From: Rhizobium sp. N324
GTDB taxonomy: Bacteria; Pseudomonadota; Alphaproteobacteria; Rhizobiales; Rhizobiaceae
Length of the DNA: 64,000 nucleotides
Reading direction: 5' to 3'
NCBI RefSeq assembly: GCF_001664485.1
Contig: NZ_CP013630.1
Location: 4,197,501 to 4,261,500, forward strand
Under the pieces are notes generated by a model. That model was not told the DNA's origin. It saw only the letters and a program-made list of their open reading frames with translations, and did not search any database. Below, piece after piece: positions 20,455-30,457 of this stretch. The translations under genes were made by a program, and so were the position numbers. How positions within the stretch are numbered: position 1 is the first letter of the stretch; each line of letters begins with the position of its first letter.

Positions 20455-21664
20455 ATTCCTTGGTGAGGTCGCAGGTCCAGACGGTTGCCGTGCCGGTGCC
20501 GAGACCGATCTCGACTTTGACGGGGATATCCTGCGCTTTCATGACGTTCGTGGCCGCTGCCTCGGAATAATCCGGGTCACGCTCGCCATTGACGGCGACC
20601 CTGACATCGCCGAACCAGATGGCGAGCCGGTCGCGGTCGGCCATCTCGCCGGATTTGCCGACGGCCATGACGATGCGGCCCCAATTGGCGTCTTCGCCGG
20701 CGGCCGCCGTCTTGACCAGCGGCGAATTGGCGATCGACAGCCCGATACGCTTGGCGGCGGCATCGCTCTCGGCGCCCGTCACGGTGATTTCGAGCATCTT
20801 GGTGGCGCCCTCGCCGTCGCGCACCACCTGCAGCGACAGATCCTTCAGCACCGCGTTGAGCGCGGCCCGGAAGGCGGCAAGGCGCGGGTCGTCGGCGCGT
20901 TCGATCCGGGCCTGGCCGTCCTCGGCCGCAGCCCCCGTCGCAAACAGCATCAGCGTATCGGATGTGGAGGTGTCGCTGTCGACGGTCATGGAATTGAAGG
21001 TCGGCCCGACGCCATCCGACAGCAGCGCCTGCAGCGCGGCGGGCGCAATATCGGCATCGGTGACGACGAAGGACAGCATCGTCGCCATATCGGGCGCGAT
21101 CATGCCGGCGCCCTTGGCAATGCCGTTGATCGTCACTGCAACGCCGCCGATCTCGGCGCTGCGGGTCGAAACCTTGGGATAGGTGTCGGTCGTCATGATC
21201 GCCTTGGCAGCCTCGAACCAGAAGTCGCTGGTGGCTTCGGTCTGCATCCGGTCGAGCACGCCGGCGAATTTGGTGGCGTCGAGCGGCTCGCCGATGACGC
21301 CGGTCGAGGCCAGGTAGACCTCGTTTTCGCCGCAGCCGACAGCTGATGCTGCCGACTTCGCCGTCAGCTCGGTCGCCTGGCGGCCCTTCAGGCCGGTAAA
21401 GGCATTGGCATTGCCCGAGTTGACGACGACCGCACGCGCGCTGCCATGCGGCAGATTGGCCCGGCAGAAATCCACCGGCGCCGACGGGCACTTCGAGCGG
21501 GTGAAGACGCCCGCAACGGCCGCCGGCTTGTCGAAGACCATCAGCAGCACATCGGTTCGGTTCTTGTACTTGATGCCGGCGGAAGCCGTTGCCATGCGCA
21601 CGCCGCGCAGCGGCGGCATCGAGACGAAGGATTTCGGGGCGAGCGGAGAGACGGAACCGGACAT
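20423..21664 (-). CDS. argJ: Bifunctional glutamate N-acetyltransferase/amino-acid acetyltransferase ArgJ
   Basis: 413 aa from the ATG at 21664 ([11 protein letters not shown]). It transfers acetyl from N-acetylornithine to glutamate in the cyclic arginine pathway, and can use acetyl-CoA if bifunctional. The self-cleavage site is [16 protein letters not shown], where the Thr of ATM becomes the nucleophile of the beta chain. The opening [18 protein letters not shown] and the terminal [11 protein letters not shown] match the family. argH lies at 51.4 kb. Confidence 0.97.
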   Translation of the reverse strand: MSGSVSPLAPKSFVSMPPLRGVRMATASAGIKYKNRTDVLLMVFDKPAAVAGVFTRSKCPSAPVDFCRANLPHGSARAVVVNSGNANAFTGLKGRQATELTAKSAASAVGCGENEVYLASTGVIGEPLDATKFAGVLDRMQTEATSDFWFEAAKAIMTTDTYPKVSTRSAEIGGVAVTINGIAKGAGMIAPDMATMLSFVVTDADIAPAALQALLSDGVGPTFNSMTVDSDTSTSDTLMLFATGAAAEDGQARIERADDPRLAAFRAALNAVLKDLSLQVVRDGEGATKMLEITVTGAESDAAAKRIGLSIANSPLVKTAAAGEDANWGRIVMAVGKSGEMADRDRLAIWFGDVRVAVNGERDPDYSEAAATNVMKAQDIPVKVEIGLGTGTATVWTCDLTKEYVAINGDYRS

Positions 21665-21742
21665 GATGAAACCTGCCAATGGGCATTTCCAGGCGAAATC
21701 GGAAACGGTTCGCCGTCCGGAAATGCGACAACAACAACGATA

Positions 21743-21850
21743 TTACAGCGCCGCGCGTCTTTTCAGACGCGCAAAGGACGCTGTAACACTTTAAAATTGC
21801 TGCATAATTTTGCCCTCAAATCGATTCCGATTTAAGGAATTATGCAGTAA
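21743..21850. repeat. Double-hairpin structured intergenic element
   Basis: Hairpin 1: outer arms TTACAGCG (21743-21750) and CGCTGTAA (21779-21786) around a perfect inner stem GCGCGTCT (21753-21760), loop TTTC, AGACGCGC (21765-21772). Hairpin 2: CTGCATAATT (21800-21809) with AATTATGCAG (21838-21847), enclosing AAATCG-ATTC-CGATTT (21818-21833). The block sits between the argJ and parvulin genes. A fragment of its left end (TTACAGCGCCGCGC) recurs at about 40110. It may be a repeated element or a structured RNA. Confidence 0.65.
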
Positions 21851-21873
21851 AGGGCCCGGAAAAACCGGGCCCT
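21851..21873 (-). terminator. Terminator hairpin of the parvulin gene
   Basis: A perfect 9-bp stem AGGGCCCGG (21851-21859) with CCGGGCCCT (21865-21873) and an AAAAA loop. It lies 10 bases past the minus-strand stop codon and is followed on that strand by TTTACTG. Confidence 0.7.
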
Positions 21874-21883
21874 GATGTGACTA

Positions 21884-22765
21884 TTACTGCTTCGACGCCG
21901 GCGCGACGGGCTCACTGCCCGGCTCCGGCTGCTTGTTGGCTTGTTCGTAACCCTTGCGCAGCGTCTCGTCGCTGATTTCGATCTTGGCCGAGGCCTTCGC
22001 CTTGTTCAGAAGTTCAAGATACTTGTCGCGCATGACGAGCTGACGAACCTGATCCTGCACCTGCTCGAAGGGCGGCGGCGGGGCGTCACGCTTATCTTCG
22101 ACCTTGATGACGTGATAGCCGAAATCGGTTTTAACCGGAGTCTTGGAATAGGTGCCCTTTTCAAGCGCGAAGGCCGCGTCCTCGAATTCCTTGACCATGC
22201 GGCCGCGCGAGAAATAGCCGAGGTCGCCGCCCTCGGACTTGTTCGGGTCGGTGGACTTTTCCTTGGCAAGTTCGGCGAAATCCTTGCCGGCGTCGAGCTG
22301 CTTGATGATGTCCTTGGCTTCGTCCTCGGTCTTGACGAGGATATGGCGGGCGTGGACTTCCTCCTGCTTCGGCAGCGCGGCGACTTCCTTGTCGTAGCGA
22401 GCCTTGACTTCTTCAGGCGTCACGATGTCGACGACATGCTTCTTGAAGTAGGCGTTGTGCAGCTCGCGGTCGGTGAGATACTGCATGCGCTTCTTGAATT
22501 CGTCGGTCTGATCGAGCTTCTCGGCCGCAGCATCGGCGGCAAGGAGCTTCACGTCGATGGCGGCGGAAAGGGCTGCGACCTTCTTCTGATCGTCGGGAAG
22601 CTGCGCCAGCTGCGGGTCGAGATTGGCGACGGCAAGGTCGAGTTCCGACTGGTGAATCTCCAGATTGCCGACCTTGGCGATGACGGCGTCATCGGCATAG
22701 GCCGGGGCCTGGAGCGCAACAAAAGTTGCAAACGCCAGAACGGCAAGTTTGTTGGTGCTCAACAT
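21884..22765 (-). CDS. Periplasmic parvulin-type peptidyl-prolyl isomerase
   Basis: 293 aa. A signal peptide (LAVLAFATFVALQAPAYA) is followed by a SurA/PrsA-like helical domain and a parvulin domain at about 130-235 (VHARHILVKTEDEAKDII, GGDLGYFSRGRMV, FGYHVIKVEDKR). The acidic Pro/Glu-rich tail is typical of rhizobial members. It should assist folding of outer-membrane and exported proteins. It faces away from secA, the export motor, across a 244-bp divergent gap. Confidence 0.93.
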   Translation of the reverse strand: MLSTNKLAVLAFATFVALQAPAYADDAVIAKVGNLEIHQSELDLAVANLDPQLAQLPDDQKKVAALSAAIDVKLLAADAAAEKLDQTDEFKKRMQYLTDRELHNAYFKKHVVDIVTPEEVKARYDKEVAALPKQEEVHARHILVKTEDEAKDIIKQLDAGKDFAELAKEKSTDPNKSEGGDLGYFSRGRMVKEFEDAAFALEKGTYSKTPVKTDFGYHVIKVEDKRDAPPPPFEQVQDQVRQLVMRDKYLELLNKAKASAKIEISDETLRKGYEQANKQPEPGSEPVAPASKQ

Positions 22766-23009
22766 GAAATACCCTTCACAGTTACATCGCCGCTTTCAGC
22801 ATCGCCTGAATCGGCTCAAAATAGCCATCAACACCGGATTGTGGCCTTTCTGTATCCGCCAAATCCGTTGACATCATTCGACCCCCCTCTTATCTGTCAC
22901 GCAACCTCGCGTCCAGAACAGTTTCCGGGCGTTTTAGCCGCGCGCCTGATTTTCGGCTGGGCCGCGAACAACAAACGCCGGGGAAGAATATTGAGAAAGG
23001 ACCAGTCAT

Positions 23010-25727
23010 ATGGTCAGCTTTGGCGGTATAGCCCGCAAGTTATTTGGGTCCTCCAATGACCGCCGCGTGCGGTCCTTCCAGCCGAACGTCGCTGCCATCA
23101 ACTCTATCGAAGAGAAGACCAAGGCCCTGACGGACGAGCAGCTGGCGGCAAAGACCGTCGAGTTTCGCGCTTTGCTCGCCGAGGGCAAGACGCTCGACGA
23201 CATCCTGATCCCGGCCTTCGCGGTCGTGCGCGAAGCCTCGCGCCGCGTTCTCGGCCTGCGGCCTTTTGACGTACAGCTGGTCGGCGGCATGATCCTGCAT
23301 TCGAATGCGATTGCCGAGATGAAGACCGGCGAAGGCAAGACCCTCGTCGCGACCCTGCCGGTCTACCTGAACGCGCTTTCCGGCAAGGGCGTGCACGTCG
23401 TCACCGTCAACGATTACCTCGCCCAGCGCGATGCCGCGACCATGGGTCGCGTCTACGGCTTCCTCGGCATGACCACCGGCGTCATCGTCCACGGCCTGTC
23501 GGACGAGGAACGCCACGCGGCCTATGCCTGCGACATCACCTACGCCACCAACAACGAACTCGGCTTCGATTATCTGCGCGATAACATGAAGTACGAGAAG
23601 AACCAGATGGTCCAGCGCGGCCACAACTTCGCGATCGTCGACGAAGTGGACTCAATCCTCGTCGATGAGGCGCGCACGCCGCTGATCATCTCCGGTCCGC
23701 TCGACGACCGCTCCGAACTCTACAATACGATCGACGCCTTCATTCCGCTGCTCGTCCCCAGCGATTACGAAATCGACGAGAAGCAGCGCTCGGCCAACTT
23801 CTCCGAAGAGGGCACCGAGAAGCTGGAAAACCTGCTCCGCCAGGCCGGACTCTTGAAGGGCAATGCGCTCTACGACATCGAGAACGTCGCGATCGTCCAC
23901 CACGTCAACAACGCGCTGAAGGCCCACAAGCTCTTCCAGCGCGACAAGGACTATATCGTCCGCAATGACGAAGTCGTCATCATCGACGAGTTCACCGGCC
24001 GCATGATGCCGGGCCGCCGTTATTCGGAAGGCCAGCACCAGGCGCTCGAAGCCAAGGAAAAGGTTCAGATCCAGCCGGAAAACCAGACGCTGGCCTCGAT
24101 CACCTTCCAGAATTATTTCCGCATGTACGCCAAGCTCGCCGGCATGACCGGTACGGCGCAGACGGAAGCGGAAGAATTCGCCAATATCTACAATCTCGAC
24201 GTCATCGAGGTCCCGACCAACCTACCGATCAAGCGCCTCGACGAGGACGACGAGGTTTACCGGACCTTCGACGAAAAGTTCAAGGCGATCATCGAGGAGA
24301 TCCTCGACGCCCATAAACGCGGCCAGCCGGTGCTGGTCGGCACCACCTCGATCGAAAAATCCGAACTGCTCGCCGAGCGCCTGCGCAAGCAGGGCTTCGA
24401 CGACTTCCAGGTGCTGAACGCCCGCTATCATGAGCAGGAAGCCTATATCGTCGCCCAGGCCGGCGTGCCGGGGGCCATCACCATCGCCACCAATATGGCC
24501 GGCCGCGGTACCGACATCCAGCTCGGCGGCAACCTCGACATGCGCATCGAGCGCGAACTCGGCGAAGTCGAAGCCGGTCCGGAACGGGAAGCCCGGATCC
24601 AGGCAATCGTCGAGGAGATCAAGGAACTCAAGCAGAAGGCGCTTGCCGCCGGCGGTCTCTACGTCATCGCCACCGAACGCCATGAAAGCCGCCGCATCGA
24701 CAACCAGCTGCGAGGCCGTTCCGGCCGTCAGGGCGACCCCGGCCGCTCGAAATTCTACCTCTCGCTTCAGGACGACCTGATGCGCATCTTCGGCTCCGAC
24801 CGCATGGACAGCATGCTAACCAAGCTCGGCCTCAAGGAGGGCGAGGCGATCGTCCATCCCTGGATCAACAAGGCCCTGGAGCGCGCCCAGAAGAAGGTCG
24901 AAGCCCGAAATTTCGATATCCGCAAGAACCTCCTGAAGTATGACGACGTTCTCAACGATCAGCGCAAGGTGATCTTCGAGCAGCGCCTCGAACTGATGGA
25001 ATCGACCAATATTTCCGAGACCGTTTCCGACATGCGCCGTGAGGTGATCGAGGATCTGGTCGAAAAGCATATCCCCGAGCGCGCCTACGCCGAGCAATGG
25101 GATGCCGCCGGCCTGAAGACCGGTGCCTTGAACATCCTCAATCTCGATCTGCCGATCGAGGACTGGGTGAAGGAAGAAGGCATCGGCGAAGACGATATCC
25201 GCGAGCGCCTGACGCAAGCCACCAACGCCGCCTTCACCGAAAAGGCCGAGCGATTCGGCGACGACATCATGCATTATGTCGAACGCTCGATCGTCATGCA
25301 GACGCTCGATCATCTCTGGCGCGAGCACATCGTCAATCTCGACCATCTGCGCTCGGTCATCGGCTTCCGCGGCTATGCTCAGCGCGATCCGCTGCAGGAA
25401 TACAAGTCGGAAGCCTTCGAGCTGTTCACCGGCCTCCTCAACAATCTGCGTGAGGCCGTCACCGCCCAGCTGATGCGCGTCGAACTCGTGCAGCAGGCGC
25501 CGGCCGAACCGGAGCCGCCGCTGATGCAGGCCCATCACCTCGATCCGACCACCGGCGAGGACGATTTCGCCCCGGCGGTCTACCAGGCATCGGAAGTCAT
25601 CGTTTCGCCGGAGAATCGCAATCCGGATGACCCGGCCACCTGGGGCAAAATCGGCCGCAACGAGATCTGCCCCTGCGGTTCCGGCAAGAAATACAAGCAT
25701 TGCCACGGCGCCTTCGAGCAGGTCTGA
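23010..25727 (+). CDS. secA: Protein translocase ATPase SecA
   Basis: 905 aa, full length. SecA drives unfolded preproteins through SecYEG with ATP. Walker A KTGEGKT at 105-111, the DEAD-like [15 protein letters not shown] region near 210, the second nucleotide fold with [13 protein letters not shown], and the C-terminal zinc SEC-C motif [17 protein letters not shown] that binds SecB and the ribosome. A GGTAT/AAAGG-type site precedes the ATG. It ends in a strong terminator. Confidence 0.98.
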   Translation: MVSFGGIARKLFGSSNDRRVRSFQPNVAAINSIEEKTKALTDEQLAAKTVEFRALLAEGKTLDDILIPAFAVVREASRRVLGLRPFDVQLVGGMILHSNAIAEMKTGEGKTLVATLPVYLNALSGKGVHVVTVNDYLAQRDAATMGRVYGFLGMTTGVIVHGLSDEERHAAYACDITYATNNELGFDYLRDNMKYEKNQMVQRGHNFAIVDEVDSILVDEARTPLIISGPLDDRSELYNTIDAFIPLLVPSDYEIDEKQRSANFSEEGTEKLENLLRQAGLLKGNALYDIENVAIVHHVNNALKAHKLFQRDKDYIVRNDEVVIIDEFTGRMMPGRRYSEGQHQALEAKEKVQIQPENQTLASITFQNYFRMYAKLAGMTGTAQTEAEEFANIYNLDVIEVPTNLPIKRLDEDDEVYRTFDEKFKAIIEEILDAHKRGQPVLVGTTSIEKSELLAERLRKQGFDDFQVLNARYHEQEAYIVAQAGVPGAITIATNMAGRGTDIQLGGNLDMRIERELGEVEAGPEREARIQAIVEEIKELKQKALAAGGLYVIATERHESRRIDNQLRGRSGRQGDPGRSKFYLSLQDDLMRIFGSDRMDSMLTKLGLKEGEAIVHPWINKALERAQKKVEARNFDIRKNLLKYDDVLNDQRKVIFEQRLELMESTNISETVSDMRREVIEDLVEKHIPERAYAEQWDAAGLKTGALNILNLDLPIEDWVKEEGIGEDDIRERLTQATNAAFTEKAERFGDDIMHYVERSIVMQTLDHLWREHIVNLDHLRSVIGFRGYAQRDPLQEYKSEAFELFTGLLNNLREAVTAQLMRVELVQQAPAEPEPPLMQAHHLDPTTGEDDFAPAVYQASEVIVSPENRNPDDPATWGKIGRNEICPCGSGKKYKHCHGAFEQV

Positions 25728-25747
25728 GGCAAGCCGCAAAGATCGTG

Positions 25748-25773
25748 AAAATGCCGCCTTCGGGCGGCATTTT
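25748..25773 (+). terminator. Rho-independent terminator of secA
   Basis: AAAATGCCGCC, a stable UUCG tetraloop, then GGCGGCATTTT followed by CTTTTCC, 20 bases after the secA stop. Confidence 0.85.
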
Positions 25774-25905
25774 CTTTTCCGCGACCGCGCTGGAAAACCG
25801 CACTATCAGCGTCGGTGACAAGCCCGATCCGGAACCGTTTCTTAACCCTGTTCTGTCAAGACTTCGGGACGATTTGCCTGACCTTCAGAGTTTTGCGTGT
25901 TCATC

Positions 25906-27321
25906 ATGGCGGTCATAGAAACAGCGGAAAAGATGCTGCCCGCGGGTCTGCGCCCGATCGGCGGCCGTGCGCTGCGCATGCTTGCGGCCGTGCTCACCGA
26001 ACGTGGTGAGAAGGCGGCCGCTCAGCGCATGGCACTGACGGCCTTTTCGATCCGCACCCTCAGTGCAGCCCTCGCCTTCATCTCGCAGATCGTGCTCGCC
26101 CGGCTGATGGGCGAATATGAATACGGCATCTTCGTTTTCGTCTGGGTGCTGGTCGTCGTCTTCGGCGATCTTTCATGCCTTGGGTTCCACACGGCGATCA
26201 TCCGCTTTCTGCCGCAATACCGGGCAGCCGGCGCCTTCGAGGAAATCCGCGGCCTCACCGGCACGGCGCGCATCTTCGCGCTGCTTTCCGGCACGGCGGT
26301 GCTCGCCGCCGGCATGCTCGGGCTGCATTTCTTCGGCCACATGATCCAGGTCTATTATCTCGTCCCGCTCTTCCTCGGCCTGCTCGCCATGCCGATGATC
26401 GCGCTCGGCGACATTCTGGAAGGCACGTCGCGGGCAAACCACTGGCCGGTCATGGCGCTTGGCCCGGTCTATATCGTCCGGCCGATCCTGATCATCCTCT
26501 TCATGCTGATCGCCATTGCCATCGGCGCCGAGCATACGGCCGTCACCGCGATGCAGGCAGCGCTCGCCGCGACCTTCGTCACCGCGCTCGGCCAGTATGC
26601 CGCAACGCTCTATCGCCTTCGCCGGCATTATGACAAAGGCCCGCACAAGGTCGATTTCCTCGCCTGGATCAGCGTCGCCTTTCCGATTTTCCTGATCGAG
26701 GGCGTCAGCTTCCTGCTCACCAATTCCGATGTCGTCGTCGTCGGCATCTTCCTCGAGCCGCACGACGTCGCCATCTACTTCGCCGCCGCCAAGACGATGG
26801 CGCTGGTGCATTTCATCAATTTCTCTGTCAAGGCCGCCTCCGGCCCGCGCTTTTCCTCGATCATCGCCGAAGGCGACCATGCGCAGCTGGCGGCCGCCGC
26901 CATCGACGCTGCCCGCTGGACCTTCTGGCCCGCACTCGGCGTCGGCCTTGTCGTGCTTGCCGCCGGCCATCTTCTGCTGTCGCTTTTCGGCGGCGCCTTT
27001 ACATCGGGTTATGCGATCATGGCGATCCTGCTCGCCGGCATCCTCGCCAAATCGCTGGTCGGCCCGGCCGAAACGCTGCTGATGATGGCCGGCAAGCAAA
27101 ACCTCTGCGTCGCGCTCTACGCCGGCGCGCTGGCGGCCAATATCGGCCTCAACCTTACTTTGATCCCGCATTACGGCATCGAGGGCACCGCAATCGCCAC
27201 GGCTTCGGCCATGGCGGTCGAGGCGATCCTGCTGCATCTTGCCGTGCGCCGCACGCTCGGCATCGTCCTTTTTGCCTTCGCCAGCCCCTCCGCGGCAACG
27301 CCAGAAATGAGAGTTCGATAA
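25906..27321 (+). CDS. Polysaccharide/lipid flippase of the MOP (Wzx/MviN-like) superfamily
   Basis: 471 aa from the ATG at 25906 (MAVIETAEKMLPAG); a GTG nine bases upstream is possible. About 12-14 membrane helices follow a short cytoplasmic N-terminus (for example TLSAALAFISQIVLARLMGEYEYG at the first helices, ending LTLIPHYGIEGTAIATA). This is the pattern of O-antigen/exopolysaccharide exporters. The stop abuts the ATG of the next gene (TAAATG), so the two are translationally coupled. The substrate is unknown. Confidence 0.85.
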   Translation: MAVIETAEKMLPAGLRPIGGRALRMLAAVLTERGEKAAAQRMALTAFSIRTLSAALAFISQIVLARLMGEYEYGIFVFVWVLVVVFGDLSCLGFHTAIIRFLPQYRAAGAFEEIRGLTGTARIFALLSGTAVLAAGMLGLHFFGHMIQVYYLVPLFLGLLAMPMIALGDILEGTSRANHWPVMALGPVYIVRPILIILFMLIAIAIGAEHTAVTAMQAALAATFVTALGQYAATLYRLRRHYDKGPHKVDFLAWISVAFPIFLIEGVSFLLTNSDVVVVGIFLEPHDVAIYFAAAKTMALVHFINFSVKAASGPRFSSIIAEGDHAQLAAAAIDAARWTFWPALGVGLVVLAAGHLLLSLFGGAFTSGYAIMAILLAGILAKSLVGPAETLLMMAGKQNLCVALYAGALAANIGLNLTLIPHYGIEGTAIATASAMAVEAILLHLAVRRTLGIVLFAFASPSAATPEMRVR

Positions 27322-28602
27322 ATGGTGCGTATTCCTCCCATTACCGAAAGCACCGACAGCATTGCCAACCGCATGGTGCATGATCTCGCCGCGCTGCATT
27401 TCGAAGCGCCCCGGGCCGAGGCCCGCGCCGAGATCGGCCGGCCGGGGCGCGAACTCTGCGTCTATCCCGGCAAGCTCGGCTATGACCTTCAGGAAGAACT
27501 CGACTTCCTCTCCAACCGGGCGATGGAGCCGAACGTCTTCTTCTCCGGCCGCTTCCTCGCGCCCGCAATGCCGCGGCTCGAAGACCGGCAGGTGAACTTC
27601 GCCCTGATCCGCGACCACAATGCCGGCCGCAGCCGCATGCGCTTTCTGATGCCGTTTTCGGTCGACAAGCCGGGTTTTGCCGTCGGCCCGTCGATCATCC
27701 GCGGCTGGTCGAACAGCTTCGGACCGCTCGGCACGCCGCTTGTCGACAGCGAGGATGCCGCCGAGACCCTCGACAATCTCTTCGAGGGTCTGACCGCGCG
27801 CGACCTCAATCTGCCCGGCATCGTGGTCCTGCCGGATCTGAGGCTCAACGGTATCTTCGTGCGCATGGTCAAGGCGGTGGCGCTCAGCCGCAACCTCCCC
27901 GTCACCGTCACCAATCCCTATTTGCGCCCGATGCTGCAGAGCGACGAAGAGGCGCCGGCCTATCTCGGCCGCACCATCTCTTCCTCGCACATGCGCGAAA
28001 TGCGCCGCCAGTGGCGTCTGCTGGAGGAACAGGGAACGACGGTTTATGCCGTCGCCCGCCAGCCCCGCGAAATCCACATCCGCTTCGAGGAATTCCTGGC
28101 GATGGAAGCCGGCGGCTGGAAGGGCAAGCGGCGCAGCGCCCTCGTCACCGATCGCTATCATACCGCCTTCGCCCGCGAAGCGGTGTCCAACCTTGCCGCC
28201 GTCGATGCCGTGCGAATCCACACGATCGACCTTAACGGCAAGGCGATCGCCGCCATCGTCGTGCTGATGATGGGTGGCGAGGCCTATACCTGGAAGACCG
28301 CCTATGACGAGAACTATGCGCGCTTTTCGCCGGGCAAGCTGCTGATGAGCGAACTCACCGAATGGCATCTCGACGACGCCAATATCGTCCGCTCCGATTC
28401 CTGCGCCGTCTCGGACCATCCGATCATGAGCCGCTTCTGGCAGGAGCGCGAGGAGATGGGAACGCTGGTGATCGGCCTGACGCAGAACAGCGACCGCGAT
28501 ATGCGCCAGGTCTCAGCCCAGCTCCATATGTACCGCAGCACCCGCAACATGGCGAAGATGCTGCGCGAGAAGATCATGTCGCTCGCCGGCCGGAGCGGCT
28601 AA
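27322..28602 (+). CDS. FemAB/CelD-like acyltransferase (Acetyltransf_6 GNAT)
   Basis: 426 aa, starting immediately after the flippase stop. The C-terminal half (about 225-375) has the two-lobed GNAT pattern of the CelD/FemAB group (IHIRFEEFLAMEAGGWKGKR, then AAIVVLMMGGEAYTWKTAYD and FSPGKLLMSELTEW). Such enzymes modify polysaccharides or peptidoglycan precursors with acyl or aminoacyl groups. The N-terminal 200 residues are unassigned. The pair may decorate and export a surface glycan (inference). Its stop overlaps by three bases that of the convergent acyl-CoA synthetase. Confidence 0.82.
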   Translation: MVRIPPITESTDSIANRMVHDLAALHFEAPRAEARAEIGRPGRELCVYPGKLGYDLQEELDFLSNRAMEPNVFFSGRFLAPAMPRLEDRQVNFALIRDHNAGRSRMRFLMPFSVDKPGFAVGPSIIRGWSNSFGPLGTPLVDSEDAAETLDNLFEGLTARDLNLPGIVVLPDLRLNGIFVRMVKAVALSRNLPVTVTNPYLRPMLQSDEEAPAYLGRTISSSHMREMRRQWRLLEEQGTTVYAVARQPREIHIRFEEFLAMEAGGWKGKRRSALVTDRYHTAFAREAVSNLAAVDAVRIHTIDLNGKAIAAIVVLMMGGEAYTWKTAYDENYARFSPGKLLMSELTEWHLDDANIVRSDSCAVSDHPIMSRFWQEREEMGTLVIGLTQNSDRDMRQVSAQLHMYRSTRNMAKMLREKIMSLAGRSG

Positions 28603-30230
28603 CTTTCCGCCGCCGCCTTCTCCCGCAGCAGTCGGCGGATCACCTTGCCGGTGGTCGTCAGCGGCAAGGCATCGATGAATTCCACCTCGCGCGGATATTC
28701 GTGCATCGAAAGCCGCGTCTTCACCCATTCTCTGATGTCGGCGGCCAGCGCCTCGCTTGGCTGATGGCCTGGCGACAGCACGATATAGGCCTTGACGATC
28801 TCGGTGCGCACGGCATCGGGTTTGCCGACGGCGGCGGCAAGCTGCACGGCGGGGTGACCGATCAGGCAATCCTCGATTTCGGCCGGGCCGATGCGGTATC
28901 CCGACGAGGTGATGACGTCGTCGTCGCGGCCTTCGAAAGTGACGTAGCCATCGGCATCCTGCCGGCCGATATCGCCGGTGAGCAGCCAGCCTTTGGCGAA
29001 TTTTCGCGCCGTCGCCGCCGCATCGTCCCAATAGCCGAGGAACATGACGGGATCGGGACTGGCGATGGCGATCTGCCCCGGTTCGCCGGCTGGTAATTCG
29101 TCGCCCGCCTCATTGACGATCGCAACACGATGCCCCGGCACCGCCCGACCGATGGCGCCGGCCTTGGAGACGCCATAGGCAGCGCTCGACGAGAGCACGA
29201 AATTGCACTCCGTCTGGCCGTAGAATTCATTGACGGTGATACCGAGCGTGCGCTGCGCCCATTCATAGGTCTCGCGGCCGAGCGCTTCTCCGGCCGAGCC
29301 GATGGTGCGCAGCACCAGATCGTATTTCGAGCGCGGATCGGCAACCGATCGCATCAGCCTTAGTGCCGTCGGCGGAATGAAAGCGTTGCGCACCTTCATC
29401 TCCGCCATGATGCGGTAGGCCATGTCGGCATCGAATTTCTGCGCCGGCGACGAGACGACGGGAACGCCGAGCAGAAGAGCCGGCAGCAGCGCGTTGAGCA
29501 GACCGCCGGCCCAGGCCCAGTCGGACGGCGTCCAGACCTTGTCGCCCGCTTTCGGAAAACCCTCATGGGCAAACTGCATGCCGGGAATATGGCCGGGCAG
29601 GACACGGTGGCCATGCAGCGCCCCCTTCGGCGGCCCCGTCGTTCCCGAGGTGAAGATCATCAACGCCGGATCGTCCGGGCCAGTCTCCACGACCTCGAAG
29701 ACCGGGGAATGGCCGTCCACCAGTTCGCCGAAGCCGGCCGCATCGGCACTCGCCCCGTCGATGCTGACGATATGTTTCAGCATCGGCAGGCGCTCGCGGA
29801 TCCGGCGAATGCGTTCGAGACCGAAGCCATTGGTGACGACGGCGACCACACCTGCCGCCTTCAGCCGGTATTCCAACGCATCGACGCCGAAGAGCAGCGC
29901 CAGCGGCAGCCCGATCGCGCCGGTCTTGTAGATCGCCACATGCGCAATCACCGTCTCGAAGGATTGGGGCAAGAGTAGCGCGACCCGATCGCCACGGTTC
30001 ATGCCACGCGACACCAGCGCATTTGCAAAGGCCGAGGAGCGGTCGGCGAGCGCGCGATAGGTCAGACTGCGGTGATCGCCATCCGGGCTGAAATGTTCGA
30101 GGCAGATGCGCTCCGGCGCCCTCGCCGCCCAGTCGTCGCTGACGGCGCGGCCGATATTGAAATCCTCGGGAATCCGCCACGAGAAATCGCGATAGAGATC
30201 GTCGTAACGATTGTGGGACGGCAGTATCAT
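28599..30230 (-). CDS. AMP-binding acyl-CoA synthetase
   Basis: 543 aa from the ATG at 30230 (MILPSHNRYDDLYRDFSWR). ANL-superfamily signature FTSGTTGPPKG (about 193-203), then GWLLTGDIGRQDADGYV and the C-terminal catalytic Lys loop LPLTTTGKVIRRLLRE. It resembles medium-chain or short-chain acyl-CoA ligases of the AcsA/MACS type. The substrate is not clear. A convergent neighbour, not an operon partner, of the flippase pair. Confidence 0.92.
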   Translation of the reverse strand: MILPSHNRYDDLYRDFSWRIPEDFNIGRAVSDDWAARAPERICLEHFSPDGDHRSLTYRALADRSSAFANALVSRGMNRGDRVALLLPQSFETVIAHVAIYKTGAIGLPLALLFGVDALEYRLKAAGVVAVVTNGFGLERIRRIRERLPMLKHIVSIDGASADAAGFGELVDGHSPVFEVVETGPDDPALMIFTSGTTGPPKGALHGHRVLPGHIPGMQFAHEGFPKAGDKVWTPSDWAWAGGLLNALLPALLLGVPVVSSPAQKFDADMAYRIMAEMKVRNAFIPPTALRLMRSVADPRSKYDLVLRTIGSAGEALGRETYEWAQRTLGITVNEFYGQTECNFVLSSSAAYGVSKAGAIGRAVPGHRVAIVNEAGDELPAGEPGQIAIASPDPVMFLGYWDDAAATARKFAKGWLLTGDIGRQDADGYVTFEGRDDDVITSSGYRIGPAEIEDCLIGHPAVQLAAAVGKPDAVRTEIVKAYIVLSPGHQPSEALAADIREWVKTRLSMHEYPREVEFIDALPLTTTGKVIRRLLREKAAAES

Positions 30231-30457
30231 AGTCGAAGTCCAATGAAATGCTGCACCAGCTAACACCTTGTGCTGCAATTGCGCAAGCGACCGGTCCGGA
30301 AGGTGATGACAGACCCGGCTTCAAAACCCATCACGCATTGTTGTGCGCATGGCAGAACCAATTCTTCGCCGGACGCCCTGCGACTTTGCCGGTTTCCGCG
30401 CTAGATCATGGAAATCGCCGGGCCAGTGGGTCATGGAATCCATCACGGAGTCGTTTC

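Noticed and set aside
26173..28419. 748-codon open frame on the minus strand
   Set aside because: Antisense to the flippase and FemAB-like genes, which are recognisable; low-complexity composition typical of a shadow.
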